DNA of 64,000 nucleotides from Planctomycetota bacterium (GTDB lineage: Bacteria > Planctomycetota > UBA8108 > JACQVS01), in assembly GCA_016209605.1 (NCBI GenBank), contig JACQVS010000057.1, forward strand, positions 1 to 64,000. The letters run 5' to 3'. Shown one piece after another: positions 1 to 7,888 of this stretch (position 1 is the stretch's first letter; every line of letters begins with the position of its first letter). A program made the translations under genes and the position numbers. The notes below the pieces were generated by a model. The model had not been told where the DNA came from. It ran no database searches and was given only the letters and a program-made list of their open reading frames with translations.

Positions 1-41
1 CCGGCCCCCATCCCCGCCCCCAGCCAGCCCACCCGCTTCAA
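1..41 (-). CDS. 5' end of a possible NAD(P)-binding dehydrogenase (partial)
   Basis: On the minus strand a GGAGG (complement of 49-53) lies 7 bases before a TTG start (complement of 39-41). The few codons before the window edge read MKRVGWLGAGMGA, which looks like the first beta strand and Gly-rich turn of a Rossmann fold, as in 3-hydroxyisobutyrate dehydrogenase-like enzymes. Only 13 codons are visible, so the family is a guess. The gene would diverge from the M24 peptidase gene. Confidence 0.35.
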   Translation of the reverse strand, partial: MKRVGWLGAGMGA

Positions 42-138
42 GAATTTCCTCCGGCCTAAACGTTCCATGGTTGATATCCTCCCGAAAATAAAAGATCATC
101 CGGTTAATTCCACTTCCGACATTATAGGCTATTTTTTT

Positions 139-165
139 CTTGGCGTCCTTGGCGTCTTGGCGGTT
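139..165. repeat. Tandem CTTGGCGTC repeat
   Basis: Two and a half copies of a 9-base unit (CTTGGCGTC, CTTGGCGTC, then TTGGCGGTT) lie in an AT-rich stretch just before the M24 peptidase gene. Repeats of this kind often flank GxxExxY genes in other genomes, and a GxxExxY relic with its own repeat lies at 1393-1636. This copy may be a leftover edge of a similar insertion. The upstream reading frame of the peptidase (67-186) runs through it and looks non-coding. Confidence 0.4.
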
Positions 166-186
166 AATACCTCTTTATTCTTTCCC

Positions 187-1383
187 ATGAGTACCTTTGA
201 CCTTCCAGCCATTCAGCAAGCCCTCGCCGAGCTCTCGCTCGACGGCTGGCTCTTTTACGGCTTCCGCGGCAGCGACCCGATCGCCCTCAAGGTGCTCGGT
301 CTCTCCGGCCGGCCGGCCGGCACCCGCCGGTGGTTTTACCTGGTGCCGCGCTCCGGCGAGCCGCGCGGGCTGGCGCACGCCATCGAACCGGCGATCCTCG
401 ATCCGCTCCCCGGCCCCAAGGGCCGCTACGCCTCGTGGCGGTCCTTGACCGAGGAGCTGCGGCAGATGCTCGCCGGCATCCGGCGGGCGGCCATGCAGTA
501 CTCGCCCGAAAACCACCTCCCGACCATTTCCCGGGTCGATGCCGGCACGGTGGAGCTGGTCCGGTCCCTGGGTGCCGAGGTGGTCTCCAGCGCCGACCTG
601 GTGCAGCGCTTTGAAGCCCGACTCTCCCCGGCGCAGGTGGACGGCCACCGCCGCGCCGCCGCCAGCTTGAGGGGCTTGATCGACGAGGTGTTCGCCCGCG
701 TGGCGCGGTCGATCCGGGCCGGCAGTCCGATGACCGAGGCGGAGCTGCAGGCCTTCGCCCTCCAGCGCCTCGAGGCGCTGGGCCTGAGCACCGACCACGG
801 CCCCATCCTCGCCGTCAACGAGCACTCCGCCGATCCGCACTTCGAGGTCCCGGCGGCCGGGTCGGCGCCGGTCCGGGAAGGCGACCTCTTGCTTTTCGAC
901 GTGTGGGCCAAGGAAAAGGCGCCGGGATCGATTTACGCCGACATCACCTGGTGCGGCTTCGCCGGCCAGGCCCCGCCGCCGGAGATGGCTCGGGTCTTCG
1001 AGGTCGTCCGCGCCGCCCGCGAGGCCGCCGTGGCGCGCTGCGCCGGGGCTTTCTCGGCGGGCGCGCCCCTTCAGGGCTGCGAGGTCGACCAGGCGGCGCG
1101 GGGGACCATCGAGGCCGCCGGCTTCGGCGACTTCTTCCCCCATCGCACCGGCCACTCCATCCACGAGGAGACCCACGGCAACGGCGCCAACCTCGATGAC
1201 CACGAAACCCACGACACCCGGCGGCTCATCCCCTGGACGCTGTTCTCGATCGAGCCGGGGATTTACCTGCCCGGCCGGTTCGGCCTCCGCAGCGAGGTGA
1301 ACGTCCTCTACGCCGGCGACCGGGCCGAGGTGACCGGCCCGCCCCACCAGCAGGAGCTGATCCCGATTTTGGCGCGGTACTGA
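187..1383 (+). CDS. M24 family metallopeptidase (Xaa-Pro peptidase-like)
   Basis: A 398-residue cytosolic two-domain protein resembling aminopeptidase P and prolidase enzymes, which cleave Xaa-Pro bonds. The N-terminal half (about 1-165) is a creatinase-like domain and the C-terminal half is the pita-bread catalytic domain. Visible metal ligands are Asp238 and Asp252 (in FDVW and ADITW), His323 in HRTGHSIH, Glu356 in SIEPGIY and Glu370 in SEVNVL. The two Asp are 14 residues apart, slightly wider than the usual spacing, because of a short insertion. The start at 187 is chosen over the first in-frame ATG at 67 because residues encoded by 67-186 are low-complexity, cover a repeat and do not match the family. 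It appears monocistronic. The substrate is not inferable. Confidence 0.85.
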   Translation: MSTFDLPAIQQALAELSLDGWLFYGFRGSDPIALKVLGLSGRPAGTRRWFYLVPRSGEPRGLAHAIEPAILDPLPGPKGRYASWRSLTEELRQMLAGIRRAAMQYSPENHLPTISRVDAGTVELVRSLGAEVVSSADLVQRFEARLSPAQVDGHRRAAASLRGLIDEVFARVARSIRAGSPMTEAELQAFALQRLEALGLSTDHGPILAVNEHSADPHFEVPAAGSAPVREGDLLLFDVWAKEKAPGSIYADITWCGFAGQAPPPEMARVFEVVRAAREAAVARCAGAFSAGAPLQGCEVDQAARGTIEAAGFGDFFPHRTGHSIHEETHGNGANLDDHETHDTRRLIPWTLFSIEPGIYLPGRFGLRSEVNVLYAGDRAEVTGPPHQQELIPILARY

Positions 1384-1392
1384 TAGAGTAGA

Positions 1393-1636
1393 TTGAACCA
1401 CGAAGGTATAAAGTTGGATTGCAATCTCAGGATCGATCTTTTGATAGCCAACCAATTGATCGTCGAACTAAAAAGCGTTGAGTGCCTCTTGCCTGTTCAT
1501 GAGGCCCAGTTGCTTACCTATTTAAGGCTGGCACAAATTAAAATCGGCTTGTTGATCAATTTCAACGTGCAGGTCTTGAAGGGCGGAATCAAACGAATCG
1601 TTCTTTAATTTCTTCGTGCCTTCGTGCCTTCGTGGT
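1393..1636 (+). pseudogene. GxxExxY protein relic flanked by inverted ACCACGAAGG repeats
   Basis: The frame 1393-1608 encodes 71 residues matching the C-terminal half of GxxExxY-family proteins: the pattern IDLLIANQLIVELKSVE, then LPVHEAQLLTYL, then GLLINFNVQ. The GxxExxY N-terminal half is missing, so this is a 5'-truncated copy. The fragment is bracketed by a perfect 10-base inverted repeat, ACCACGAAGG at 1397-1406 and CCTTCGTGGT at 1627-1636. The right copy is preceded by further CCTTCGTG-type units from 1612. GxxExxY genes are often found between such repeats; whether they are mobile as a unit is unproven. Confidence 0.7.
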
Positions 1637-1659
1637 AAAGATTTCTTTTCCTTGGCCCT

Positions 1660-4143
1660 TCAGAAAGTAAAGCCCAAGGTGAACGTGAACAGCCGCTTGC
1701 GGTCCTCCTTCTCCCGGCGGATCGCTTCCGCCCAGTAGAAATTGGCCGGGATAGGGATGCCCCAGAGCTCGAGGCGCACTTGCAGGCCGCCGCCGGCGGC
1801 CGCTCGCGCGCGGCCGGGGGAGAGCTTCGATGGCGCGGGCTCGAGGTCGCCGATATCGAAGAGGCCGAGGCCGCGCAGCTCGCGAATCACCAGGGGGAAG
1901 GAGTACTCCGCGGTGGCGGTCCAGAAGACCTCGCCGCCGACGGCGGTATTGCTTTCACGGGGGCCCAGGCCCCGGTAGTTGAACCCACGGAAGCTCTGCG
2001 GCCCGCCGAGGAAGAAGCGCTCGAAGAACGGCGCCTCATCGCCCGCCAGGCCGTCCATCCAGCCGAACCGCCCGCCGAGGTGCAGGATGTGGAGGAGGTC
2101 CGGCGAGTCGGCCGGGAGCGGCTCGCCCAGCCCGCCGGCGTTCAGGGCGGCGTTCCACCAGGCATTGAGCGGCTGGTAGACGTCGAGCCGGGTGACGCTC
2201 CGCAGGAAGCCGGTCTCCGAGCCGGTCGCCTGGGGGGAGAAGTCGAAGCGGGTGTCGGCGGAGAAGCCGGCGGGGCCGCTGTAAAAATTGCCCGCCGCCT
2301 GGCGGAAGGCCCACCGGGTGGAGGGGTAGGAGAAGAAGGCCGTGCCCCCGGCGTCCCGGACCGCCGCCGGCGCGTCGTCCTTGACCCGGTCGATCTCCAC
2401 CGCTTCCACCACCCAGGAGAGGCTGGTGGAGAAACGGCGGCCTTCATCCCACTGGCGCCGAGCCCCGAGCTCGGCGCGCCAGCGGGTCTCCTCGTAGTTG
2501 CGGTGGAGAAAATTGCTCAGGAAGCCATCGACGAAGAGGGCGTGGTAGGAGTTGTAGAGATACGGCTCCTCGAAGTGGAGGAGGAACTGCGACAGGCGGG
2601 TTCCGGGATAAGCCTCGAGCTGGAGCAACTGTCCGCCGCCGCTGAAGGGCCGCCGCCAGCCGCGCTCCCCCCCCGGCGCATCGAAGAGATCGAAGTTGCT
2701 CTGGTGGAGGCGGAAGGCCAGAAACTCCCCTTCGCCGGTCATGGCCCCGGCGCCGAGCTCCCAGAAGCCGGGCCGCTCCTTCTCCTCGACCGCCAGCTCG
2801 ACGTCCTTGATCGCCCCGCTCTCGTACAGGGGGCGCAGGGAGGGCGGAGGCGGAAAGTCCTCGGCCCCGCCCCCCTCCGCCGCCGCGGTCTCGTGGATCG
2901 CCCCTTCCACTTTTTCGAAGAAGCCCTTGGCGAAGATGCGGCCGGCGGTGCGCTGGAGCTCCTCCTCGGTGAGCGGCCCGGCGGGGAAGAGGGTGCTGGC
3001 CGAGCGCAGGACGCGGTCTCGGGTCCAGGTGTTCCCCTGGATCTCGAGCTTGCCGGCGAAGGCGTGCTCGCGCTCGTCAATGTCGAAGACGGCCGTCACC
3101 CGAGAGTCCCGGGGATCGGCATGAAACCGGTGGCGCAGCTCGATTTTCGGAACGCGGAAGGTCTGGCGCTGGTAATAGCTCGAGAGCCGCAAGCGGTCCT
3201 CCTCGAGAAGCTTGCCGTCATAGAAGCCGCCGGGCCGGGTGCGGATCTGGCGCTCGAGGCCTTCCTGGAGGGCGGGGTTGTGGCCGCGCAGGCGGACCGC
3301 CTCGAGGGAGTAGCGCGGCCCCTCTTCGACGAGCAGGTGGAGCGCCAGCTCATGGAGATCGGCGCTGTACTCCACGCCGCCGAGGGAGACCCGGGCGTCG
3401 AGAAAGCCCCGCTGGCGGTAGAGCGCGCGGATCCTCTCCAGGTCCGCCTCCAGCTCCTGGGGCCGGTAAGCGCCGCTGGAGAGAAGCCCGAAGAGCCGCC
3501 GCGGGCGCAGCTTCATGGCCTCGAGGATCCGGCCGCTGGAAAGGGCTCGATTGCCGGAGAGGTCCACCGACCGGAGGGCGGCGCGCGGCCCCTCCTCGAC
3601 CCGGTAGGCGATCTCGACGTTCTGGCCGGGGCCGCCGCCGGGATCGGGATGGACCTCCGCCTCCAGGGAGGCGAAGAGAAACCCCTCGGCATGGCAACGG
3701 GCCAGCACCTCTTCCCGATCCTTCTCCAGATCGACCGGGTTGAGCAGCGATCCCGGGCCCAGGCGCAGGCCGCCGGCGAGGTCCTCCTCGAGCAGCTTTA
3801 CCAGCCCGTAAAAAATCACCCGGCGCACCTCCGGCCGGGCCTCCACCTCGAAGTGGAGGGCCACCCGCCTTCCGGGAAGGAGGGTGAGGCGGGGAGGGGA
3901 AACCCGGGCGATGCGGTCCCACGCCAGCAGGTTCCGGAGGGCGGCGGCGATCAGATCCGGGCGGTACATCTCGCCGGGGTGGATCCGCAGGCGGGCCAGC
4001 AGCAGATCCGAGGGCATCCAGGGGACCCCGGAAAAGCTGATTTCAGCGATTTGGGCGGTTTCAGCCGCCGCGGTGGATTCCGCGCGCGGCGATGGCTGGC
4101 CCCACGGGCTGCTGAGGCTGAAAAACAAAACGAGATATTGCAT
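1660..4143 (-). CDS. bamA: BamA/Omp85-family outer-membrane assembly protein
   Basis: An 827-residue outer-membrane protein that would fold and insert beta-barrel proteins. It has a short hydrophobic N-terminus suited to export, then roughly five POTRA-like repeats (about residues 30-400) with the usual alternation of hydrophobic beta strands. The C-terminal 16-stranded barrel region carries the conserved loop-6 motif at about residues 703-720 (GGPQSFRGF, including the RGF signature). The chain ends in an aromatic residue (TLGFTF), as expected for barrel proteins recognised by the Bam machinery. The POTRA number and length also fit TamA-like proteins, so BamA is the most likely but not the only reading. 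No skp or lpxD neighbours are present, unlike the common bamA locus. Confidence 0.85.
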   Translation of the reverse strand: MQYLVLFFSLSSPWGQPSPRAESTAAAETAQIAEISFSGVPWMPSDLLLARLRIHPGEMYRPDLIAAALRNLLAWDRIARVSPPRLTLLPGRRVALHFEVEARPEVRRVIFYGLVKLLEEDLAGGLRLGPGSLLNPVDLEKDREEVLARCHAEGFLFASLEAEVHPDPGGGPGQNVEIAYRVEEGPRAALRSVDLSGNRALSSGRILEAMKLRPRRLFGLLSSGAYRPQELEADLERIRALYRQRGFLDARVSLGGVEYSADLHELALHLLVEEGPRYSLEAVRLRGHNPALQEGLERQIRTRPGGFYDGKLLEEDRLRLSSYYQRQTFRVPKIELRHRFHADPRDSRVTAVFDIDEREHAFAGKLEIQGNTWTRDRVLRSASTLFPAGPLTEEELQRTAGRIFAKGFFEKVEGAIHETAAAEGGGAEDFPPPPSLRPLYESGAIKDVELAVEEKERPGFWELGAGAMTGEGEFLAFRLHQSNFDLFDAPGGERGWRRPFSGGGQLLQLEAYPGTRLSQFLLHFEEPYLYNSYHALFVDGFLSNFLHRNYEETRWRAELGARRQWDEGRRFSTSLSWVVEAVEIDRVKDDAPAAVRDAGGTAFFSYPSTRWAFRQAAGNFYSGPAGFSADTRFDFSPQATGSETGFLRSVTRLDVYQPLNAWWNAALNAGGLGEPLPADSPDLLHILHLGGRFGWMDGLAGDEAPFFERFFLGGPQSFRGFNYRGLGPRESNTAVGGEVFWTATAEYSFPLVIRELRGLGLFDIGDLEPAPSKLSPGRARAAAGGGLQVRLELWGIPIPANFYWAEAIRREKEDRKRLFTFTLGFTF

Positions 4144-4231
4144 GGGAACGGCGGAATCCTAACACAAAAACGGCCGGGGAAGGAGGCGGCGGCAGGATCG
4201 AGGCCTGTTCCCGTAATCCGGACAGCGGCCG

Positions 4232-4306
4232 CGCGGCGCGGCGGCCCGGTGTGCCCCTGCACCCGGGGGTGACCGAGGCCGGCCGGCCCCCGATGGCCCC
4301 ATCAGT
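4232..4306 (+). pseudogene. Degenerate fragment of ispG
   Basis: This stretch aligns with 10494-10569, inside the intact ispG gene. Over 4232-4297 only four differences are seen (two transitions, one transversion and a one-base deletion). Similarity fades on both sides. The deletion destroys the frame, and no ispG start or end is nearby. It is therefore a short, fairly recent partial copy of a single-copy housekeeping gene, lying upstream of bamA and at the start of a run of other gene fragments. Confidence 0.75.
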
Positions 4307-4403
4307 ACCCGTGTCGCCCGCGACGACGCTGAGGTGAAGGACGCCCGGAAGAAGGGGAGGAGGAAGCCCCGCGAGGACTCCCTCTTCACTATTCTACGTA
4401 CGT

Positions 4404-5193
4404 TGCCCCCAATGCCGCAAGGCGAGCCTCCCCACGGCCGATGGCCCGATCGAGCTCCCCCCGGAGGTGGTCGAGCGCGTCGAGCCCGAGGCGAACAAGG
4501 TGACCATCACCCCCGAGGAAGAGCTGGCGGGAGCCTCCCGGCCGGAGGCCCCCCTGCCAGGAGCCCAGGGGGCCCCGGAACCGAAGCCTGGGCCGCGGCC
4601 TGAGCCGGCGTCGAAGACGGTCCCCAAGGCGGAGCGCGACAAGCCCAACACCGCGCTGCTCGTAAAGAAGGTGAGGCTGCAGGAGGGGGGCGTCTGCGGA
4701 AACCCTGGGTATCGCAGACGCGGGATCTGTCACGTCCATCACCTCCAGTTCCGCATGAACGGCGGGAAGACGGTGCTATCCAACACTCTCCTCCTCTGTA
4801 AATTTTGCCATGCCGCCGTACATCTCGGATTGCTCAAGATTGAAGGGAATCCCTTCTCCGGGCTGGTCTTCCGGAGGAAGAGCATCCCCACTCTGGCGGA
4901 CTTTCAGCTGGAGCTGGGGGAGCTGGCGAGCGTCCCGGAGATTCGCCTCGAGGTACGCTCCGGGATTGCCGGCCTGGGAAGGAACGGGTCCAGTCGCCGC
5001 CATTCCGCAATTGCGGACTCCGCAATTGCGGAATGGCGCGGGGCGGCGGGAGCCGAAGGCCTCCTCAAGGCCCTGATGAAGATCGGCTACTCCAAGAAGG
5101 AGGCCCTGGCGCGGCTCCAGTTCGCCCGGGAGAAGCTTGCCGCCGCCGGCGACGGCAAGGAGCCGTCGGAGCAGGAACTCCTCCTCGCGGCTA
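4404..5193 (+). pseudogene. HNH nuclease / RuvA C-terminal-like gene, 5'-truncated and fused downstream
   Basis: The frame opens with a zinc-finger-like CPQCRK at 4404, with no credible start codon before it; the first usable one is GTG at 4467. It continues through an acidic, Pro-rich linker into an HNH-like domain (HVHHLQFR at the beta-beta-alpha turn, then LLCKFCHAAVH). The first Cys pair of the HNH motif reads CGNPGY, so one expected Cys is lost. A RuvA C-terminal-like helical domain follows (LMKIGYSKKEALARLQ) to about 5193. This architecture (CxxC, HNH, RuvA-C-like) occurs in planctomycete proteins. The frame then runs directly into a PQQ-propeller fragment, which marks a deletion or rearrangement joint near 5195-5215. 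A 41-base palindrome sits in the linker. Confidence 0.6.
4998..5038. repeat. Perfect 41-base palindrome containing two TTGCGGA cores
   Basis: Arms 4998-5017 and 5019-5038 are exact reverse complements around a single C at 5018. Each arm is itself built on CCGCAATTGCGG. The arms share the nine-base core ATTCCGCAA/TTGCGGAAT with the palindrome at 9392-9423. It lies inside the HNH pseudogene frame, where it encodes a repeated Ser-Ala-Ile-Ala. Confidence 0.85.
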
Positions 5194-5214
5194 CTTCAGC
5201 CGGCGGGTTCGTGA

Positions 5215-5850
5215 CTTTTGGTTCTGGGCGCGGTCGCCGCCAATGGATCCGGCGGCTGGAGACCGGGCCCATCGCATACGGCTCGTCGCCCGCGCTGGCC
5301 GACGGCGTGTTCGGCGTGTTCCTCAACCGGCTGCACAGGCTCGATGCCGCAACCGGCGAGCTGCGGTGGACCCAGCCGCGCGTGCACAAGAACATCGCCG
5401 CGGTCCTGGCCGCCCGGCTGGCCGGTCAAAACGTCTTCGTCACGCAGTAGGGCGAGGCCATCCGGCTGTCCGACGGCAAGCTGCTGTTTCGCCCGCGCGG
5501 CATCACTAGCGGCGATCAAGGCTGGTCGCCGCCGGTGATCCTCGGCGACACCATGTACGCGAAGAGGTACGGCGTCACAGAGATCAACGTCTTCGATTTC
5601 ACCGGCTGCGAGGGAGAAGCCTGGCAGCCGAAACACGCCGCCGCCAGCCCGGCGCTCATCGGGCGGCACATCTGCGTGATGGACAATCAAGGCACGGCGC
5701 TCGTCCTCGAACCCGGCCGCGAATTCAAGGTCGCCGCCCGCAATCAGCTCGACACTCAGCTCGAAAGCCACTGGCCCATCCCGGCCCAAGAGACGATTGC
5801 CTACGCCCCGCCGATCTCGGACGGCAATTGCCTGTACAGCCACGGCGAGC
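5215..5850 (+). pseudogene. PQQ-like beta-propeller protein remnant with an in-frame stop
   Basis: The translation shows BamB/PQQ-type propeller blades (LHRLDAATGELRW, then ICVMDNQGTALVLEPG and ETIAYAPPISDGNCLY). TAG at 5448-5450 interrupts the frame, which then continues in the same phase for about 400 bases with clear propeller sequence. The 5' end is fused to the HNH/RuvA-C fragment and the 3' end runs into unrelated sequence near 5850. A signal peptide and the first blades are absent. Such proteins are normally exported structural or scaffold proteins; this copy cannot encode one. Confidence 0.7.
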
Positions 5851-5853
5851 GGA

Positions 5854-5952
5854 CCGTTCGAGACCGATGGCGGCGGCCGCTGGCGCTGCGACCTCGCGCC
5901 GCCGGATCTCGCCGGGCTCCGGCTCCGCGTCACGCATCCCGAGCACGTCTCC
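5854..5952 (+). pseudogene. Carboxypeptidase-regulatory-like domain fragment
   Basis: In a different frame from the PQQ remnant, about 33 codons read FETDGGGRWRCDLAPPDL and then LRVTHPEHVS. This is the pattern of the carboxypeptidase-like regulatory domains found in planctomycete M56-type and related envelope proteins. No start, stop or neighbouring domain belongs to it. It blends in the same frame into the DUF1553 fragment. The assignment rests on one short motif and is tentative. Confidence 0.4.
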
Positions 5953-6419
5953 GCGCCTTTCGGCGAGCGGCCGAGCGACCGGCATTTCGATCTCAAGCCC
6001 GGCATCCACGTAACCCCGCTGGTGGATTACGCCAAGTTCGATGCCGACAGCGCCGCCGGGCGCCGCCGCAGCATCTACCGGTTCCTTTTCCGCACGCTCC
6101 CCGACCCTTCATGGATGCGCTTGACTGCCCAGCCGTGGACCAGCTCATGCCGGCGCGTCACACCAGCGTCACCGTCCAGCAAGCGCTGGCGATGTGGAAC
6201 GATGCTTTCATTGCCCGCCACGCCGATCATCTTGCCGCTCGTCTCGACCTGGAGCCGGCTGACCTGGCCTCCAAGATCCAATCGGCCTACGAGTGGCTCT
6301 GGGGCCGGCCTCTCGAGGCGGAGGAGGCGCGTGACCTGGCGGACTACGCCGGCCGCCACGGCCTGGCGAACCTTTGCCGGCTTCTTTTCAATAGCAACGA
6401 GTTCATGTTCGTGAATTGA
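5953..6419 (+). pseudogene. DUF1553 (planctomycete cytochrome-type) C-terminal remnant, frameshifted
   Basis: The C-terminal part of a DUF1553 protein is recognisable: GIHVTPLVDYAKFD and SIYRFLFRTLPDP in one frame, then FMDALDCPAVDQLMPAR and SVTVQQALAMWNDAF in another. The frameshift is near 6108-6112. The second frame continues to a natural-looking end (LLFNSNEFMFVN) with TGA at 6417-6419. The large N-terminal DUF1549/cytochrome part is missing. Intact relatives are big exported proteins normally followed by a DUF1501 gene, which is what the next remnant is. The pair is therefore a decayed two-gene operon. Confidence 0.75.
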
Positions 6420-6422
6420 TCG

Positions 6423-7010
6423 ATGAGCAACCCAACGCCGGAATCCACTCGCGGCGCGTCATCCAGCTCTTCATGAACGGCGGCGCGAGCCAGATTGACC
6501 TCTTTGACCACAAGCCGGAGATTTTCAAGCGCCACGGCGAGAAGTTCGATCCCGAGGGGGCCAGAGGATTGAGGCGGCCACCAGCGAGCCCGGCAAGGTC
6601 CTCAAGCCGTCGCACCCGCTCGAGCGGCACGGCCAGTGCGGCCGCTGGGTCAGCTCCCTCCTTCCGCGCCTGGCGGAGCACGCCGACGACCTCGCTTTTT
6701 TCATGGCCATGGTTTCGAAGACCAACGTTCATGGGCCGGCCAGCTACCTCCTCAACACCGGGTTCCCGCTGCCCGGCTTCCCTTGCCTCGGCGCCTGGGT
6801 GAGCTACGCCTCGGCAGCCTGACGGACAACCTGCCGGCGTTCGTTTTGTCCAGGTCTGGAGCGGATCCGGCGGGGCGAAGGACAACTGGGACAACCACAG
6901 CAGCATTCAAAAGGAGCTTCCCACTCTCTACTCCATCGATCTCATCGATTATCACCAGGCGAGCCGCGACTTCCTGGAGATCGCAGCCAAGGGCAGGAAG
7001 GAGGTCATCG
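6423..7010 (+). pseudogene. DUF1501 gene remnant with frameshifts and internal deletion
   Basis: An ATG at 6423 follows the DUF1553 remnant directly, as in intact DUF1553-DUF1501 operons. Characteristic pieces appear in shifting frames: RRVIQLFMNGGASQIDLFD, KVLKPSHPLERHGQCGRW, FMAMVSKTNVHGPASYLL, GFPCLGAWVSYA and LTDNLPAFV. The text then jumps to VWSGSGGAKDNWDNHSSIQ, which belongs much further along in intact homologues, so a large central segment is deleted. The catalytic-like core and C-terminus are gone. At least two frameshifts and one deletion make the gene non-functional. Confidence 0.75.
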
Positions 7011-7166
7011 GTGGACGCCTCCGAGATTAAGAAGGTGCTCTCCCAGTTTGACAGCGTCCTGCAGAAATTCTCTAAAGCCCTAGCCCACGACCTCGCGAAG
7101 GACGAGCTTTTCCTGGACGAAAAGTCCCATAACTTCCATGGTCGAACGAAAGTGTCAAAGGATTGA
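7011..7166 (+). CDS. Small ORF (51 residues) translationally coupled to the sigma gene
   Basis: A GTG at 7011 is preceded by AAGGAGGT at 6999-7006, ideally placed for initiation. The 51-residue product is charged and helical (SEIKKVLSQFDSVLQKFSK, ending RTKVSKD), with no motif I recognise. Its TGA stop at 7164-7166 overlaps the TTG start of the ECF sigma gene at 7163, a classic coupling arrangement. It could be a short regulator of the sigma factor, or the last piece of the decayed DUF1501 region that supplies a ribosome entry point. The ribosome-binding site and overlap are seen; the function is unknown. Confidence 0.35.
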   Translation: MDASEIKKVLSQFDSVLQKFSKALAHDLAKDELFLDEKSHNFHGRTKVSKD

Positions 7167-7822
7167 AAGTGGAGGCGATTTCCCCCAATGATAGCAGCAA
7201 CAGCCAGCTGCTCTCTCGGGCCAGACACGGTGATCAGAAGGCCATCGGTCAGCTACTCGAAAAATACCGCGGCCGGCTCCGGCGCGTGATCCGTTTACGT
7301 CTTGACCGCCGCCTTCAGGCGCGCCTAGACCCCTCGGATATCCTCCAGGAAGCCTATCTCGATGCACTGCGCCGCCTGGACGCCTACCTCGCCAAACCCA
7401 CCATGCCCTTCTACCTCTGGCTGCGCTTCCTCGTCTGCCAGAAGTTACACGCCCTCCATGGCCATCACTTCAGTGCCAAGAAGCGAGATGCGCGCCGGGA
7501 AGTGCGGATCGTTCATGGCGCCGCGCCGGAGGCGACTTCGGAAGCCATAGCGGCTCTTGCCCTTCGCTCCACATCCACTCCTTCCGAAAAAGCGGAGCGC
7601 GCCGGCAAGCGTGCATTGATCGTGAAAGCCTTGAGCCGCATGGAGGGGATGGACCGAGAGGTGCTGGCCATGCGGCACTTCGAGGAGCTCACCAACGCCG
7701 AGACGGCGCAGGTGCTTGGCATCAAGCCTTCAGCAGCCAGCAAGCGTTACCTGCGCGCCGCCAAACGCCTCAAAGAGATCCTGAGCGGCACGGCAATCTC
7801 TCCGGAGGAGGAGGGGAGTTGA
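7163..7822 (+). CDS. ECF-type RNA polymerase sigma factor
   Basis: A 219-residue sigma-70-family protein of the planctomycete ECF type. Region 2 includes LDPSDILQEAYLDALRRLDAY (residues about 55-75) and FYLWLRFLVCQKLHALHGHH. Region 4 is a helix-turn-helix near the C-terminus (MDREVLAMRHFEELTNAETA, then SAASKRYLRAAKRLKEIL). It would direct RNA polymerase to a small regulon. The TTG at 7163 overlaps the preceding ORF stop; an in-frame GTG at 7169 is an alternative. The TGA at 7820-7822 overlaps a TTG that began a Ser/Thr kinase gene, now a stub. In intact planctomycete loci the kinase partner is thought to relay the signal, so this sigma factor may be orphaned. It is the only intact gene between 4144 and 9897. 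Confidence 0.85.
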   Translation: MKVEAISPNDSSNSQLLSRARHGDQKAIGQLLEKYRGRLRRVIRLRLDRRLQARLDPSDILQEAYLDALRRLDAYLAKPTMPFYLWLRFLVCQKLHALHGHHFSAKKRDARREVRIVHGAAPEATSEAIAALALRSTSTPSEKAERAGKRALIVKALSRMEGMDREVLAMRHFEELTNAETAQVLGIKPSAASKRYLRAAKRLKEILSGTAISPEEEGS

Positions 7823-7888
7823 ACGACTCAAGCCGCGCCGATGCCGGCTCCAGCCGCGAGCCAATCGAAAAGCTGGCGGAGGCTTTTT
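7819..7888 (+). pseudogene. 5' stub of a Ser/Thr protein kinase gene
   Basis: A TTG at 7819 overlaps the sigma stop. The first 23 codons end in SSREPIEKLAEAF, the recognisable N-terminal signature of the kinases that follow ECF sigma genes in planctomycetes. After about 7888 the expected Arg-rich continuation is absent. The DNA instead encodes, in another frame, the interior of a dockerin-type protein. The kinase frame itself runs to TGA at 8014-8016 as nonsense. The kinase gene has been cut by a deletion or recombination event. Confidence 0.6.

Noticed and set aside
67-186. N-terminal extension of the M24 peptidase
   Set aside because: It covers a tandem repeat, has no homology to the family and the ATG at 187 begins where homologues begin.
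1780-4272. An 830-codon plus-strand open frame opposite bamA
   Set aside because: The minus strand encodes POTRA and barrel motifs; the plus frame has biased composition and no family pattern.
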